This document shows positions 1 to 10,704 of a stretch of DNA of 64,000 bases, one piece after another. The notes below the pieces were generated by a model that was not told the DNA's origin, did not search any database, and worked only from the letters and a program-made list of their open reading frames with translations. Numbering within the stretch: the first letter of the stretch is position 1; each line of letters starts with the position of its first letter. The stretch spans positions 1,054,001-1,118,000 of the forward strand of contig NZ_QODK01000001.1 of NCBI RefSeq assembly GCF_003324485.1. Reading direction: 5' to 3'. The DNA is from Cohaesibacter intestini. GTDB taxonomy: Bacteria; Pseudomonadota; Alphaproteobacteria; Rhizobiales; Cohaesibacteraceae. Both the position numbers and the translations under genes were made by a program.

Positions 1-878
1 GTGCGCCTGACGCGATGCGCGCGCGGGTGCTCGGCTCTGTGTCCATTGCTCAGCATGTTCACTTGCTGGCTGAAGAATATGGCATCTGCGTTGTTCTGCA
101 TACCGACCACTGCAACCGCAAGCTTCTGCCTTGGGTCGACGGTCTGTTGGATCATGGCGAGAAGCATTTTGCCGCGACCGGTCGTCCGCTCTATACCTCG
201 CACATGATTGACCTGTCTGAAGAGTCCCTCGAGGACAATGTTGGCACCTGTGCAGACTATCTCAAGCGCATGGCTCCGATGGGTATGAGCCTTGAAATCG
301 AGCTGGGCGTCACTGGTGGCGAAGAAGATGGTATCGGCAAAGAGCTCGAAGAGGGGGATGCAGAAAATCCGAACCTCTACACCCAGCCGGAAGACGTGCT
401 GTATGCCTATGATGAACTGTCCAAGATCGGTCACTTCACCGTGGCTGCTTCCTTCGGCAACGTCCATGGTGTCTATGCGCCGGGCAACGTCAAGCTGCGC
501 CCTGAAATCCTGAAACATTCTCAGGCTCTGGTGTCCAAAGAGCGCGGCGGTGGCGAGAAGCCATTGAGCCTCGTCTTCCATGGTGGTTCCGGGTCTTCCA
601 AGGAACAGATTGCCGAAGCCGTCTCCTATGGCGTGTTCAAGATGAATCTGGATACCGACATTCAGTTCGCTTACGCAGAAGCCGTGGCTGCCAAGGTCGA
701 CGAGAAGCCGATTGCCTTCAAGCATCAGGTGGATCCGGAAGACGCGACCCCATACAAGAAGTATTACGATCCTCGCAAATGGCTGCGTGCCGGTGAGCTT
801 GGCATGGTTGCCCGTGTCGAGGAAGCCATGCAGGATCTAGGCTCTGCTGGCCGTTCGGTCGCATCCCTCGATGCCTGA
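1..878 (+). CDS. fbaA: Class II fructose-bisphosphate aldolase, 5' end missing
   Basis: Cytosolic glycolysis/gluconeogenesis enzyme that reversibly cleaves fructose 1,6-bisphosphate to DHAP and glyceraldehyde 3-phosphate using a divalent metal. About 290 C-terminal residues are present; the family is about 350-360 aa, so roughly the first 65 residues lie left of the window. Visible family signatures are HTDHC (catalytic Asp and a zinc-ligand His), the SHMIDLSEE segment, the ELGVTGGEEDG block with zinc-ligand Glu, ASFGNVHGVY, VFHGGSGS and the NxDTD phosphate loop, ending KYYDPRKWLRAGE. The close match to the E. coli FbaA pattern points to the class IIA type. The reading frame enters at base 3. 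A clear terminator follows. Confidence 0.95.
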   Translation, partial: APDAMRARVLGSVSIAQHVHLLAEEYGICVVLHTDHCNRKLLPWVDGLLDHGEKHFAATGRPLYTSHMIDLSEESLEDNVGTCADYLKRMAPMGMSLEIELGVTGGEEDGIGKELEEGDAENPNLYTQPEDVLYAYDELSKIGHFTVAASFGNVHGVYAPGNVKLRPEILKHSQALVSKERGGGEKPLSLVFHGGSGSSKEQIAEAVSYGVFKMNLDTDIQFAYAEAVAAKVDEKPIAFKHQVDPEDATPYKKYYDPRKWLRAGELGMVARVEEAMQDLGSAGRSVASLDA

Positions 879-927
879 TAACCCGCTTCTGCAGCAGGTG
901 TTGCAGGCGTTTGGATGATAGATTTTG

Positions 928-959
928 ACCTCCCGGATGATTTCATTCGGGAGGTTTTT
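928..959 (+). terminator. Rho-independent terminator of fbaA
   Basis: ACCTCCCGGA (928-937) pairs with TTCGGGAGGT (946-955) with one wobble. The loop is 8 nt and a run of T follows. It sits 50 bp after the aldolase stop. Confidence 0.85.
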
Positions 960-1162
960 CATGCCTGTCTCACCGTTGGAACTCTGAGATCTCCGCAGTG
1001 TCGTTTACGTAAAAAACCGCTTGGCCAAAAAAGATTTTGCGCTCCCCGGTCGGCCCTGTTATCAATTCAACCGTTGCGATTTGGATTTTTGGTCAGAAAG
1101 TGGCATAACAGGAAACAATTCCTCCGCTTCTGGCTGAGAATGGATGAAATCAGGATCGATCT

Positions 1163-1855
1163 GTGACGAAGTCTACGTCTCTTTTTGCATTGTTGATGTG
1201 CGTGGTTGCGCTTGGTGGGTGTGCTGTCTCTGGCGGTGCTGACCTCGACAAGTCGGGTGTGCAGGCTCGATCCACCATTCCGCTGGATGCTTCACAATTG
1301 CCGCCAATCGTCGATCCTTCCCAGAGCGGGCAGGCCGACACGGATTCGGTCGGGGCCAAATCTGATCGTGCGGCGCTGGTCAAGTCCGAGAAGTTCGACA
1401 AGGGTGATGATGCTATTCTTGCCATTGCCTCGGCTGATGCCGCCTTCGAGAACAAGTCAAGTGAGATTGAGCAAGCTTATGCCGAGGCTCTCGGTGAGCA
1501 GACACAGATCACCACCGAGCAGACAAGTCTCAAGCCGTTTGTTGGACGTTGGGTGCTGGTGCCCGGTGCACACAAGGCCAAGGCAAAGGTGCAGAAGATC
1601 GGTGCCTATCTCGGTTTGACCGAGCAGTGTGAGTTGGTGCTCGAAGAGGGCACGTCCGGTTCAGGGCACAAGGCCTATGGCAACTCATCATGCCCCACAA
1701 GTCTGTTCATGCTGGACAGCTGGCTGGCACTAGGAGATCAACTGGTGCTGCGGGATCATATGGGGGACGACATCGTCAAGTTGCGGTCGCGGGGTACCGA
1801 CAAATGGATCGGTGTCGATCAGCGTGGCGAAACACTTGTCCTCAGCAAAAGCTAG
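1163..1855 (+). CDS. Lipoprotein with C-terminal Inh/Omp19-type domain
   Basis: A 230-aa predicted lipoprotein. The N-terminus is a short hydrophobic signal ending in the lipobox LGGC (Cys at about 20), so it should be lipidated and exported. A polar low-complexity linker covers residues 25-120. The last 100 residues (from KPFVGRWVL) look like an AprI/Inh beta-barrel: a GRW start, two cysteines (EQCELVL and SSCPTS) spaced to form a disulfide, and alternating hydrophobic strands. Known members include metalloprotease inhibitors and Brucella Omp19, a protease-inhibiting lipoprotein. The start is GTG with only a weak AGGA upstream. It is followed by a second gene of the same type at 1951. Fold assignment is by eye, and a protease target is inferred only from the family. 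Confidence 0.7.
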   Translation: MTKSTSLFALLMCVVALGGCAVSGGADLDKSGVQARSTIPLDASQLPPIVDPSQSGQADTDSVGAKSDRAALVKSEKFDKGDDAILAIASADAAFENKSSEIEQAYAEALGEQTQITTEQTSLKPFVGRWVLVPGAHKAKAKVQKIGAYLGLTEQCELVLEEGTSGSGHKAYGNSSCPTSLFMLDSWLALGDQLVLRDHMGDDIVKLRSRGTDKWIGVDQRGETLVLSKS

Positions 1856-1950
1856 GCTTTGTGCGCCTATTTACTGACTCCTAACCTTATCTCCTTGATA
1901 ATACCATATTAAGATATGACTCTAGAGGCAGGTGTCTGAAGGAGAATGGT

Positions 1951-2562
1951 ATGATTCGCTATTGCGCACTCGGGTGTTTTGCGGTGCTGCTTGCGGGCTG
2001 CTCGACGGCCGGGTTTGATCGGTTTGGAAGAAACAATGCTGCGTCCTTGCCGCCAGCGCCGACGACTCCTGTCGAAAGTCAGGGGCTGAGCCCGCTGGTA
2101 CTTGGCAACGGCCAAGCCGATCCGAATGCGCTGCCACAGGGCAACCAGCCGATCAACAATGCCATGGGGGCCGAGGCTGAATTGCAGCCTCAGGCTGGCC
2201 AGGTTCCAGGTCAGGTTCCGGGTCAGGTTCCGGGGCAAGTGACAACGGCCATGGCAACGCCAGGGTCTGCGCGCGCTTTGAAACGGACCGATCTGCTTGG
2301 CGCATGGACGCTGGCTTCCGGTGCGGAGCAGTGTAAGCTGAATGTCAATCTGACCAACTGGAATGGCGGCTATCGCGCATCGACGCGGGGCTGTGCTTCG
2401 GCGGATCTACAGCGGATCAATGCCTGGCGCCTGAACGACAAGCAAGTGCTGCTGATTGCCGAAGATGGGGTGACGCCAATGGCGACCCTCTTCTCGTTGG
2501 CGCCGGGGCGCTTTGACGGGCAGGCCAGTCAGGACGGCCGCGCAGTTTCCCTTTTCCGATGA
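1951..2562 (+). CDS. Second lipoprotein with Inh/Omp19-type domain and PGQV repeats
   Basis: A 203-aa predicted lipoprotein with lipobox LAGC at about residue 18 and a strong GAAGGAGA ribosome site before the ATG. A Pro/Gln-rich linker contains four tandem PGQV units (about residues 84-99), then a C-terminal Inh-like domain from LLGAWTLASG with two Cys (EQCKLNV, TRGCASA) and a strand-rich tail. It shares architecture with the preceding gene (lipobox, linker, Inh-like barrel), so the two look like diverged tandem paralogues. Omp19 of Brucella has the same layout and size. The likely role is an outer-membrane-anchored inhibitor that protects envelope proteins from proteases. This is inference from the family. 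Confidence 0.7.
   Translation: MIRYCALGCFAVLLAGCSTAGFDRFGRNNAASLPPAPTTPVESQGLSPLVLGNGQADPNALPQGNQPINNAMGAEAELQPQAGQVPGQVPGQVPGQVTTAMATPGSARALKRTDLLGAWTLASGAEQCKLNVNLTNWNGGYRASTRGCASADLQRINAWRLNDKQVLLIAEDGVTPMATLFSLAPGRFDGQASQDGRAVSLFR
2200..2240 (+). repeat. 12-bp tandem coding repeat (PGQV units)
   Basis: About three and a half copies of a 12-bp unit CAGGTTCC(A/G)GG(T/G) encode the PGQV repeats of the lipoprotein linker. The unit is a multiple of three, so copy-number change would alter linker length without a frameshift. Confidence 0.8.
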
Positions 2563-2923
2563 TCTTGTATCCGGGCCGTCACAATCACGTGAGGCCCGGA
2601 ATTGTATTTACTGCTTTGATCGAATTTTCTTGTGCTGCCGCTTGCACTAATGTCGCGACCACTTACGTACCGTTCATATTTGTTGCAGATCGGATTAAGT
2701 GGATTTTTGGAATTTCATGGCATGTCCGGTCGGGACAGTTGGTTGAATGGATCTGCTGAGGTCAGCTTGCTGTCAGGGGCGTCTCCTATGGTCACGTTCC
2801 GACGGGGTCCGGACGCTGGCTGATCAAGCTGACAGTCAATGCTGTGCGTGCATGTCGGGGCGGTCTGGCAGAGATCGGGCTTCGTGACCTGCCCCAAGTT
2901 GCAGACAAGAAAAGGACAGCGCA
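2563..2923. other. Intergenic stretch with a terminator-like hairpin
   Basis: 361 bp with no credible gene. A hairpin at 2571-2599 (CCGGGCC and TCAC pairing with GTGA and GGCCCGG across one bulged G) lies 8 bp after the lipoprotein stop and may end its transcript, though the T-tract is weak. The rest presumably holds the zapE promoter, which I cannot place. Confidence 0.45.
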
Positions 2924-4069
2924 TTGAGTAGCGAACTGGGACTCTATTCGGTTTCGGACCTGTATGATAGCAAGGTTGAGCATGGAGAGATCGATCTCGA
3001 TGACGCGCAGCGCGCCCTTGCCCAGCGGTTCGATCAGTTGCTGGAATGCCTGACCCAGAAGCGCCTGTCTCGCAAAACCTCCTCTCTGGGCTGGCTGTTT
3101 GCCAAGCGGCAGGCGCCGGAAAGCGTTAAAGGTCTCTATATCTGGGGCGATGTCGGACGCGGCAAGACGATGGTGATGGATCTGTTCTATGAAGTGCTGC
3201 CAATGCGGCGCAAGGGACGGTTCCATTTTCATGAGTTCATGCGCGACATGCATGAGCGGATCAAGCAGGCGCGGGCAGACATTGCCAGTGGCAAGATCGA
3301 TGGCGATGACCCGATCCGCCCGGTGGCAGATGATCTGGCTGAAGAGGTGCAGCTCTTGTGCTTCGATGAATTTTCCGTCACCGACATTGCGGATGCGATG
3401 CTGCTCGGGCGCCTTTTCTCGCGTCTGTTCGAGAAAGGGGTGGTGATGGTGGCGACCTCGAATGTCGAGCCAAGCCAGCTTTACAAGGATGGCCTCAATC
3501 GCCAGCTCTTTCTGCCTTTCCTCGATCTTCTGATGCGCCAATGCGATGTCGAGCAGCTTCAATCCCGAACCGATTTTCGCATGGAGAAGCTTGGCGGTGA
3601 GGAGGTCTATTTGCATCCTCTCAATGCCGACACCGCGAAACGCTTTCAATGGATGTGGGCGCAACTGATCGGTGGGGCGAAGGCGCCCAGTGATGCGGTC
3701 GTCAATCAGGGGCGAACCATCCATGTGCCACAGGCTTATCACGGCATTGCCCGGTTCACTTTCAATGATCTTTGCGCAAATCCCTTAGGGGCTTCTGATT
3801 ACTTGCGGCTGTGTTCGCTCTATCACACGATATTTCTTGAGGATATCTCATACTTAAGTCGCACAAACAGAAATGAAGCAAAGCGGTTCATAACCCTCAT
3901 CGATACCTTGTATGACAATCAAATTCGGCTGATAGCAACTGCCGTTGCGTCACCATTTGATTTGTATCTTGATGATCATGGGACGGAGGCTTTCGAGTTC
4001 GCTCGTACCACATCGAGATTAGTTGAAATGCAGTCACGTGACTATTTGTCGCACGGCGGCACGCTGTAG
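2924..4069 (+). CDS. zapE: Cell division ATPase ZapE (AFG1-like)
   Basis: A 381-aa cytosolic P-loop ATPase. In bacteria ZapE associates with the Z-ring during constriction; eukaryotic AFG1/LACE1 homologues act in mitochondria. Walker A is GDVGRGKT at residues 75-82, Walker B LLCFDEF at 144-150, and a sensor-like ATSN segment follows at about 175. Family motifs FHEFM and LFSRLFEKGVV are visible. I chose a TTG start because AAAGGA lies 7 nt upstream and the N-terminus then has normal length. It is upstream of mdh in the same direction, a common alphaproteobacterial arrangement, but 150 bp separate them, so mdh probably has its own promoter. Confidence 0.93.
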   Translation: MSSELGLYSVSDLYDSKVEHGEIDLDDAQRALAQRFDQLLECLTQKRLSRKTSSLGWLFAKRQAPESVKGLYIWGDVGRGKTMVMDLFYEVLPMRRKGRFHFHEFMRDMHERIKQARADIASGKIDGDDPIRPVADDLAEEVQLLCFDEFSVTDIADAMLLGRLFSRLFEKGVVMVATSNVEPSQLYKDGLNRQLFLPFLDLLMRQCDVEQLQSRTDFRMEKLGGEEVYLHPLNADTAKRFQWMWAQLIGGAKAPSDAVVNQGRTIHVPQAYHGIARFTFNDLCANPLGASDYLRLCSLYHTIFLEDISYLSRTNRNEAKRFITLIDTLYDNQIRLIATAVASPFDLYLDDHGTEAFEFARTTSRLVEMQSRDYLSHGGTL

Positions 4070-4152
4070 TATCGCTTACGTAAACGTTAAGTGACGAAAA
4101 TCCATGGGCTTTTTTAGGGATTTAAAACTTTGTGCGACTTGAAAGAGCCTAG

Positions 4153-5187
<1,035 letters not shown>

Positions 5188-5204
5188 CAACAAGCAAATC
5201 CGTT

Positions 5205-5238
5205 CCTCTGTCAGACATTGTTGGCCGTCTGGCAGAGG
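5205..5238 (+). other. Long hairpin in the mdh-sucC spacer
   Basis: CCTCTGTCAGAC (5205-5216) pairs with GTCTGGCAGAGG (5227-5238): 12 bp, one G-T wobble, 10-nt loop. Only a weak T-rich sequence follows, so it may be a leaky terminator or an mRNA-stabilising or processing hairpin within the operon. Confidence 0.7.
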
Positions 5239-5327
5239 GGCGCGTTTTGCACTATCGAAGACGGCTTCTCGGCATCTAGCTGCTCACTCAAACGTGCCGG
5301 GTCGGTCGCAATTGAAGGGGAGATCCC

Positions 5328-6524
5328 ATGAATATTCATGAGTATCAGGCGAAGGCCATTCTGAAGGGATTTGGTGCGCCCGTTTCTAACGGTGTCGTGA
5401 TCTATTCCGCGGATGAAGCAGCTGCTGCCGTAGAGACGCTGCCTGGACCCGTCTGGGTGGTCAAGTCCCAGATTCATGCCGGTGGGCGTGGTAAGGGCAA
5501 GTTTGTCGAAGAGTCGGCTGGTGAAAAAGGCGGCGTTCGTGTCTGCTTCTCGAAAGAAGAAGCGATCGAAAATGCCCAGAAGATGCTAGGGGCGCATCTT
5601 GTTACCGAGCAGACCGGTCCTGAAGGCAAACAGGTTCATCGCATTTATATTGAAGATGGATCCGACATCGAAAAAGAGATGTATCTGTCGCTTCTGGTCG
5701 ATCGTGGCTGTGGTCAGGTCACCTTCATCGTATCCACCGAAGGTGGCATGGATATCGAGAAGGTTGCGGACGAAACCCCGGAAAAAATCCTCAATCTGCC
5801 CGTCAATCCGGATCATGGCGTGACCGTCGAAATGGCGCTCCAGATTTGTGACAAGCTGGGCCTTGAGGGCACCGCGCGTGAGGATGGCCTTGTGCTGTTC
5901 CCGATGTTGTATGCGGAATTCGTCGAAAAAGACATGGCCATGCTGGAGATCAATCCGCTGATCATCAATGGCAAGGGCCATTTGACGGTTCTGGATGCCA
6001 AGGTCTCGTTTGATGGCAACGCCCTGTTCCGTCATCCGCAGTTGCTTGAGCTGCGCGACATGACCGAAGAGGACGACAAGGAAATCGAAGCCTTCAATCA
6101 TGAGCTCGCCTATGTTGCCCTTGAAGGCAATATCGGCTGCATGGTGAATGGTGCCGGTCTTGCCATGGCGACCATGGACATCATCAAGCTGTATGGTGGC
6201 GAGCCTGCCAACTTCCTTGATGTTGGTGGTGGCGCAACGGCCCAGAAAGTGGCCGCTGCCTTCAAGATCATTACCTCCGATCCGAACGTGCAGGGCATTC
6301 TGGTGAATATTTTCGGCGGCATCATGCGCTGTGACACCATTGCCGAGGGCGTTCTGTCTGCTGTTCGCGAAGTGGGCCTGCAGGTGCCGCTTGTGGTGCG
6401 TCTGGAAGGCACCCGTGTGAATGAAGGCAAAAAGCTCATCAATGATAGCGATCTCAACGTGATCCCTGCCGATGATCTGAATGACGCAGCGCAGAAGATC
6501 GTTGCTGCTGTGAAGGGGGCGTAA
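5328..6524 (+). CDS. sucC: Succinyl-CoA synthetase beta subunit (ADP-forming)
   Basis: 398 aa, the normal family length. With SucD it converts succinyl-CoA to succinate with substrate-level phosphorylation. It begins with the conserved MNIHEYQAK, followed by the ATP-grasp fold: [14 protein letters not shown] nucleotide region, [10 protein letters not shown] metal-binding region, and the C-terminal [16 protein letters not shown] and [15 protein letters not shown] segments. GGGGAG lies 5 nt before the ATG. sucD begins 4 bp after its stop, so the subunits should be translated together. Confidence 0.98.
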   Translation: MNIHEYQAKAILKGFGAPVSNGVVIYSADEAAAAVETLPGPVWVVKSQIHAGGRGKGKFVEESAGEKGGVRVCFSKEEAIENAQKMLGAHLVTEQTGPEGKQVHRIYIEDGSDIEKEMYLSLLVDRGCGQVTFIVSTEGGMDIEKVADETPEKILNLPVNPDHGVTVEMALQICDKLGLEGTAREDGLVLFPMLYAEFVEKDMAMLEINPLIINGKGHLTVLDAKVSFDGNALFRHPQLLELRDMTEEDDKEIEAFNHELAYVALEGNIGCMVNGAGLAMATMDIIKLYGGEPANFLDVGGGATAQKVAAAFKIITSDPNVQGILVNIFGGIMRCDTIAEGVLSAVREVGLQVPLVVRLEGTRVNEGKKLINDSDLNVIPADDLNDAAQKIVAAVKGA

Positions 6525-6528
6525 TTCG

Positions 6529-7440
6529 ATGTCCATTCTCGTAGACAAGAATACCAAAATCATCGTTCAGGGCCTGACGGGCAAAACCGGTCGGTTCCAC
6601 ACCATTCAGGCGCTGCAATATGCGGGCACCCAGATGGTGGCTGGCGTGCATCCCAAAAAGGGTGGCAACAGCTGGATCAGCGAAGTCGAGGGTGTGCCGG
6701 ATCTGCCGATCTATGCCAGCGTCAAGGAAGCCAAGGACGCAACCGGTGCCAATGCATCGGTGGTCTATGTGCCGCCTGCAGGGGCTGCGAATGCGATTAT
6801 CGAAGCGATTGATGCGGACATTCCGTTTATCATCTGCATCACCGAGGGCATTCCGGTGCTCGACATGGTGCGGGTCAAAAGCCGCCTTGAGAAATCCAAC
6901 TCCCGCCTGCTCGGTCCAAACTGCCCGGGCATTCTGACCCCAGATGAGTGCAAGATCGGCATCATGCCGGGTGCTATCTTCAAGCGTGGGTCTGTGGGCA
7001 TCGTGTCGCGCTCCGGCACGCTGACCTATGAGGCGGTCTTCCAGACCACCAATGCCGGTCTTGGCCAGTCCACCGCTGTGGGTATAGGCGGTGATCCGGT
7101 CAAGGGCACCGAATTTATCGACGTGCTGGACATGTTCCTTGATGACCCCGAAACCGAGTCGATCATCATGATCGGCGAGATTGGCGGGTCTGCCGAGGAA
7201 GAAGCCGCTGCATGGTTGAAAGAACAGGCGGCCAAGGGTCGCAAGAAACCGATGGTCGGTTTCATCGCAGGTCGTACGGCTCCTCCGGGCCGCACGATGG
7301 GTCACGCTGGCGCCGTTATTTCTGGTGGCAAGGGTGGTGCCGAGAGCAAAATCGTAGCGATGGAAGACGCAGGGATCCGCGTTTCTCCGTCTCCTGCGAG
7401 CTTGGGTACCACTTTGGTTGACTTGCTCAACGGCAAGTAA
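6529..7440 (+). CDS. sucD: Succinyl-CoA synthetase alpha subunit
   Basis: 303 aa. It carries the CoA-binding Rossmann domain ([12 protein letters not shown] near residue 13; HPKKGG near 41) and the phosphohistidine loop [15 protein letters not shown] with His259 as the active-site residue that is transiently phosphorylated. GPNCPG at 129 is the usual CoA-ligase motif. It pairs with SucC immediately upstream. A hairpin follows in the spacer to sucA. Confidence 0.98.
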   Translation: MSILVDKNTKIIVQGLTGKTGRFHTIQALQYAGTQMVAGVHPKKGGNSWISEVEGVPDLPIYASVKEAKDATGANASVVYVPPAGAANAIIEAIDADIPFIICITEGIPVLDMVRVKSRLEKSNSRLLGPNCPGILTPDECKIGIMPGAIFKRGSVGIVSRSGTLTYEAVFQTTNAGLGQSTAVGIGGDPVKGTEFIDVLDMFLDDPETESIIMIGEIGGSAEEEAAAWLKEQAAKGRKKPMVGFIAGRTAPPGRTMGHAGAVISGGKGGAESKIVAMEDAGIRVSPSPASLGTTLVDLLNGK

Positions 7441-7470
7441 AAGCGCGACACTGCGACACTATGACACCGT

Positions 7471-7500
7471 CATGAGGCGGGATCCCCCTTCCGTCTCATG
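7471..7500 (+). other. Hairpin in the sucD-sucA spacer
   Basis: CATGAGGCGG (7471-7480) pairs with CCGTCTCATG (7491-7500): 10 bp including one G-T wobble, 10-nt loop. No T-tract follows, so it looks more like an intercistronic stabiliser or processing element than a strong terminator. Confidence 0.65.
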
Positions 7501-7566
7501 ATTTCCCCCTATCAGTCGGCAATGGTGCCGACATTGAGATGAAGAGTACCGGGCGAAGGTTCGGTT

Positions 7567-10557
7567 ATGGTGGCGATGGCACGTCAGGACGCAAATGAAG
7601 CGTTCGCGGGAACCTCCTTCCTTTATGGAGGCAACGCGAATTATATTGAAGATCTCTATGCCCGTTATCAGGAGAACCCCGCTTCTCTGGAACAGGAATG
7701 GCAGATATTCTTCAAGGACTTGGAAGATAACCGAAGCGATGTGATTGCGAATGCCAAGGGTGCATCCTGGCAACGCAAGGACTGGCCGCTTGCGGAATCG
7801 GGCGACATGGTTTCTGCCCTCGGCGATTATGGAATCGACGAGAAGGCGATCGGCGACAAGCTGAAGACCAAGGCGCAGAAGCAGGGCTTCGAGTTGACCG
7901 ATGAGGCGGTGTTGCAGGCAACGCGCGATTCCGTTCATGCGTTGATGATGATCCGTGCCTATCGCATGCGCGGTCACCTGCATGCGGATCTTGATCCATT
8001 GAAGTTGGCCGAGGCGAAGGATCACGAAGAATTGCATCCGTCGTCCTATGGCTTTACCGAAGCGGATTATGATCGCAAGATCTTCATCGACTTCGTGTTG
8101 GGTCTGGAATTCGCGACCATTCCGGAGATGCTTGAAATTCTGCGACGGACCTATTGCTCCACGCTGGGTGTGGAGTTCATGCATATTTCCGATCCGGCTG
8201 AAAAGTCGTGGATTCAGGAACGCATCGAGGGTCCGGACAAGCAGATTGCCTTCACCAAGGAAGGCAAGAAGGCCATTCTCTACAAGCTGGTCGAAGCAGA
8301 AGGCTTCGAGAAGTTTCTCGATCTGAAATATACCGGCACCAAGCGCTTCGGCCTTGATGGTGGTGAGGCGTTGATCCCGGCTCTGGAACAGATCATCAAG
8401 CGTGGTGGTGCGCTCGGTGTTCAGGAAATCGTGTTCGGTATGGCTCACCGCGGTCGCTTGAACGTGCTTAGCCAGGTGATGGGCAAACCCCATCGCGCCA
8501 TTTTCCACGAATTCAAGGGCGGTTCCTATGCGCCTGACGATGTGGAAGGCTCTGGCGATGTGAAATATCATCTGGGTGCGTCATCCGACCGTTCGTTCGA
8601 TGACAACAACGTCCATTTGTCTCTGACGGCCAACCCGTCCCACCTTGAGATCGTCAATCCTGTGGTTCTGGGCAAGGCCCGCGCCAAACAGGATCAGATC
8701 GCGGCCGGTGATGGTCCGTTCATCGAGACGACGGAAGTGGATCGCACGACCGTTCTGCCATTGCTTCTGCATGGCGATGCGGCCTTTGCCGGTCAGGGCG
8801 TCGTGGCGGAATGCCTCGGCCTGTCCGGCCTTAGAGGCCACAAGACCGGTGGTTCGATCCATTTCATCATCAACAACCAGATCGGCTTTACGACCAACCC
8901 GCGTTTCTCGCGGTCTTCGCCTTATCCGTCTGATCTGGCCAAGATGATTGAAGCGCCGATCCTGCATTGTAACGCGGATGATCCGGAATCGGTGGTGTTT
9001 GCGGCCAAGATCGCAACAGAGTTTCGCCAGAAATTCGGCAAGCCTGTCGTCATCGATATGTTCTGCTACCGTCGTTTCGGCCACAATGAGGGCGACGAGC
9101 CTGCCTTCACCCAGCCGATCATGTATAAGAAAATCCGCCAGCATCCGACCAGCCTGCGGCTCTATGCCGACAAGCTAATCGCCGAAGGCGTGATTTCCGA
9201 GGCGGACATCGAAGAAATGCGTGCGGATGTGCGCAAGATGCTGGATGAAGAATTCGAAGCGGGTCAAAGCTTCTCCCCTAACAAGGCTGACTGGTTCGAC
9301 GGCAAGTGGGCCGGTCTGACGACCGCCAGTGCCGAAGATGATCGTCGTTCCGGGGAAACCGGGGTTGATGTTGATGAATTGCGGGCCATTGGTGAAAAAC
9401 TGACCAGCATCCCGTCCGACTTCAATGTCCACCGGACCATCAAGCGCTTCCTCGACAATCGGGCGAAGATGATGGAAACCGGGGAAGGCATCGATTGGGC
9501 AACCGCTGAAGCCCTTGCTTTCGGTTCGCTGGTCAAAGAAGGCCACGCCGTGCGCCTGTCCGGTCAGGATTGTGAACGCGGAACCTTCTCCCAGCGTCAC
9601 ACCGTGCTCTATGACCAGCAGGATGAGAGCCGCTACATTCCGCTCAACCATATTGCGGACGGTCAGCAGCGCTATGAAGTGATCAATTCGATGCTGTCCG
9701 AAGAAGCCGTTCTCGGCTTCGAGTATGGCTATACACTTTCCGAACCGCAGAGCCTGACCATGTGGGAAGGCCAGTTTGGTGACTTTGCCAACGGGGCGCA
9801 GGTTGTGTTTGACCAGTTCCTGAGCTCGGGTGAGCGCAAATGGCTGCGGGCATCCGGTCTAACGCTTTTGTTGCCACATGGCTATGAGGGGCAGGGTCCG
9901 GAGCATAGCTCTGCGCGTCTGGAACGGTATCTGCAGGCCTGCGCCGAGGATAATATTCAGGTTGCCAACTGCACGACCCCGGCCAACTATTTCCACATCC
10001 TGCGTCGTCAGGTGAAACGGACCTTCCGCAAGCCTTTGGTGCTGATGACGCCAAAGAGCCTTCTGCGTCACAAGCGTTGCGTCTCCAACCTTGCGGAGCT
10101 TGGTGCCAACAGCACCTTCCACCGCGTGCTGTGGGATGACGCGGAAATCCGCCCGAATCAGGAAATCAAGCTGGTAACCGACGACAAGATCCGTCGCGTC
10201 ATCATGTGCACGGGCAAGGTCTACTACGATCTGTATGAAGAGCGTGAGAAACGAGGCATCAATGATGTCTATTTGCTGCGCGTCGAACAGCTCTATCCGT
10301 TCCCGGCAAAGGCTCTGATGAAAGAGCTGGCGCGGTTCACGCAGGCCGACATGGTCTGGTGTCAGGAAGAGCCGAAGAATCAGGGCTCCTGGTCCTTCGT
10401 CGAGCCTTATATCGAGTGGGTCCTCAATCAGGTTGAAGCAAATTGCAAACGGCCTCGTTATGTGGGTCGTGCAGCTTCTGCTGCGACGGCAACTGGTCTG
10501 ATGAGCAAGCATCTGGCCCAGCTGCAGGCCTTCCTCGACGACGCCTATGCTGACTGA
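7567..10557 (+). CDS. sucA: 2-oxoglutarate dehydrogenase E1 component
   Basis: 996 aa, thiamine-diphosphate-dependent decarboxylase of the oxoglutarate dehydrogenase complex. The N-terminus SFLYGGNANYIEDLY is the conserved E2/E3-interacting segment. The ThDP-binding region includes GMAHRGRLN and the metal-binding GD-A...NNQIGFTTNP stretch (about residues 400-450). The catalytic-loop sequence YRRFGHNEGDEPAFTQP follows, and the pyrimidine-domain segments FGYEYGYTLSEP-like and LLPHGYEGQGPEHSS are present. GAAGG lies 7 nt before the chosen ATG; a second in-frame ATG is three codons later. It is followed by sucB after a strong hairpin. Confidence 0.98.
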   Translation: MVAMARQDANEAFAGTSFLYGGNANYIEDLYARYQENPASLEQEWQIFFKDLEDNRSDVIANAKGASWQRKDWPLAESGDMVSALGDYGIDEKAIGDKLKTKAQKQGFELTDEAVLQATRDSVHALMMIRAYRMRGHLHADLDPLKLAEAKDHEELHPSSYGFTEADYDRKIFIDFVLGLEFATIPEMLEILRRTYCSTLGVEFMHISDPAEKSWIQERIEGPDKQIAFTKEGKKAILYKLVEAEGFEKFLDLKYTGTKRFGLDGGEALIPALEQIIKRGGALGVQEIVFGMAHRGRLNVLSQVMGKPHRAIFHEFKGGSYAPDDVEGSGDVKYHLGASSDRSFDDNNVHLSLTANPSHLEIVNPVVLGKARAKQDQIAAGDGPFIETTEVDRTTVLPLLLHGDAAFAGQGVVAECLGLSGLRGHKTGGSIHFIINNQIGFTTNPRFSRSSPYPSDLAKMIEAPILHCNADDPESVVFAAKIATEFRQKFGKPVVIDMFCYRRFGHNEGDEPAFTQPIMYKKIRQHPTSLRLYADKLIAEGVISEADIEEMRADVRKMLDEEFEAGQSFSPNKADWFDGKWAGLTTASAEDDRRSGETGVDVDELRAIGEKLTSIPSDFNVHRTIKRFLDNRAKMMETGEGIDWATAEALAFGSLVKEGHAVRLSGQDCERGTFSQRHTVLYDQQDESRYIPLNHIADGQQRYEVINSMLSEEAVLGFEYGYTLSEPQSLTMWEGQFGDFANGAQVVFDQFLSSGERKWLRASGLTLLLPHGYEGQGPEHSSARLERYLQACAEDNIQVANCTTPANYFHILRRQVKRTFRKPLVLMTPKSLLRHKRCVSNLAELGANSTFHRVLWDDAEIRPNQEIKLVTDDKIRRVIMCTGKVYYDLYEEREKRGINDVYLLRVEQLYPFPAKALMKELARFTQADMVWCQEEPKNQGSWSFVEPYIEWVLNQVEANCKRPRYVGRAASAATATGLMSKHLAQLQAFLDDAYAD

Positions 10558-10563
10558 CAAACA

Positions 10564-10609
10564 GGAAGTGATCGTCTTCCCCGCCTGATCGAGGGGAGAC
10601 GATCCTTCC
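10564..10609 (+). other. Long imperfect hairpin in the sucA-sucB spacer
   Basis: The left arm 10564-10582 (GGAAG, GATCGTCT, CCCC blocks) pairs with 10593-10609 (GGGG, AGACGATC, CTTCC) with two single-base bulges, giving about 17 base pairs and a 10-nt loop. It lies directly after the sucA stop, and there is no T-tract after it. Confidence 0.7.
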
Positions 10610-10704
10610 GGAAATAGACGCAGACATCGATGCCAAATGGACTACAGATCCTTGTTTAGGACTCGGCCTTTGGCTCAAAGCGAAATTGGAATGTGAGATA
10701 ACAA

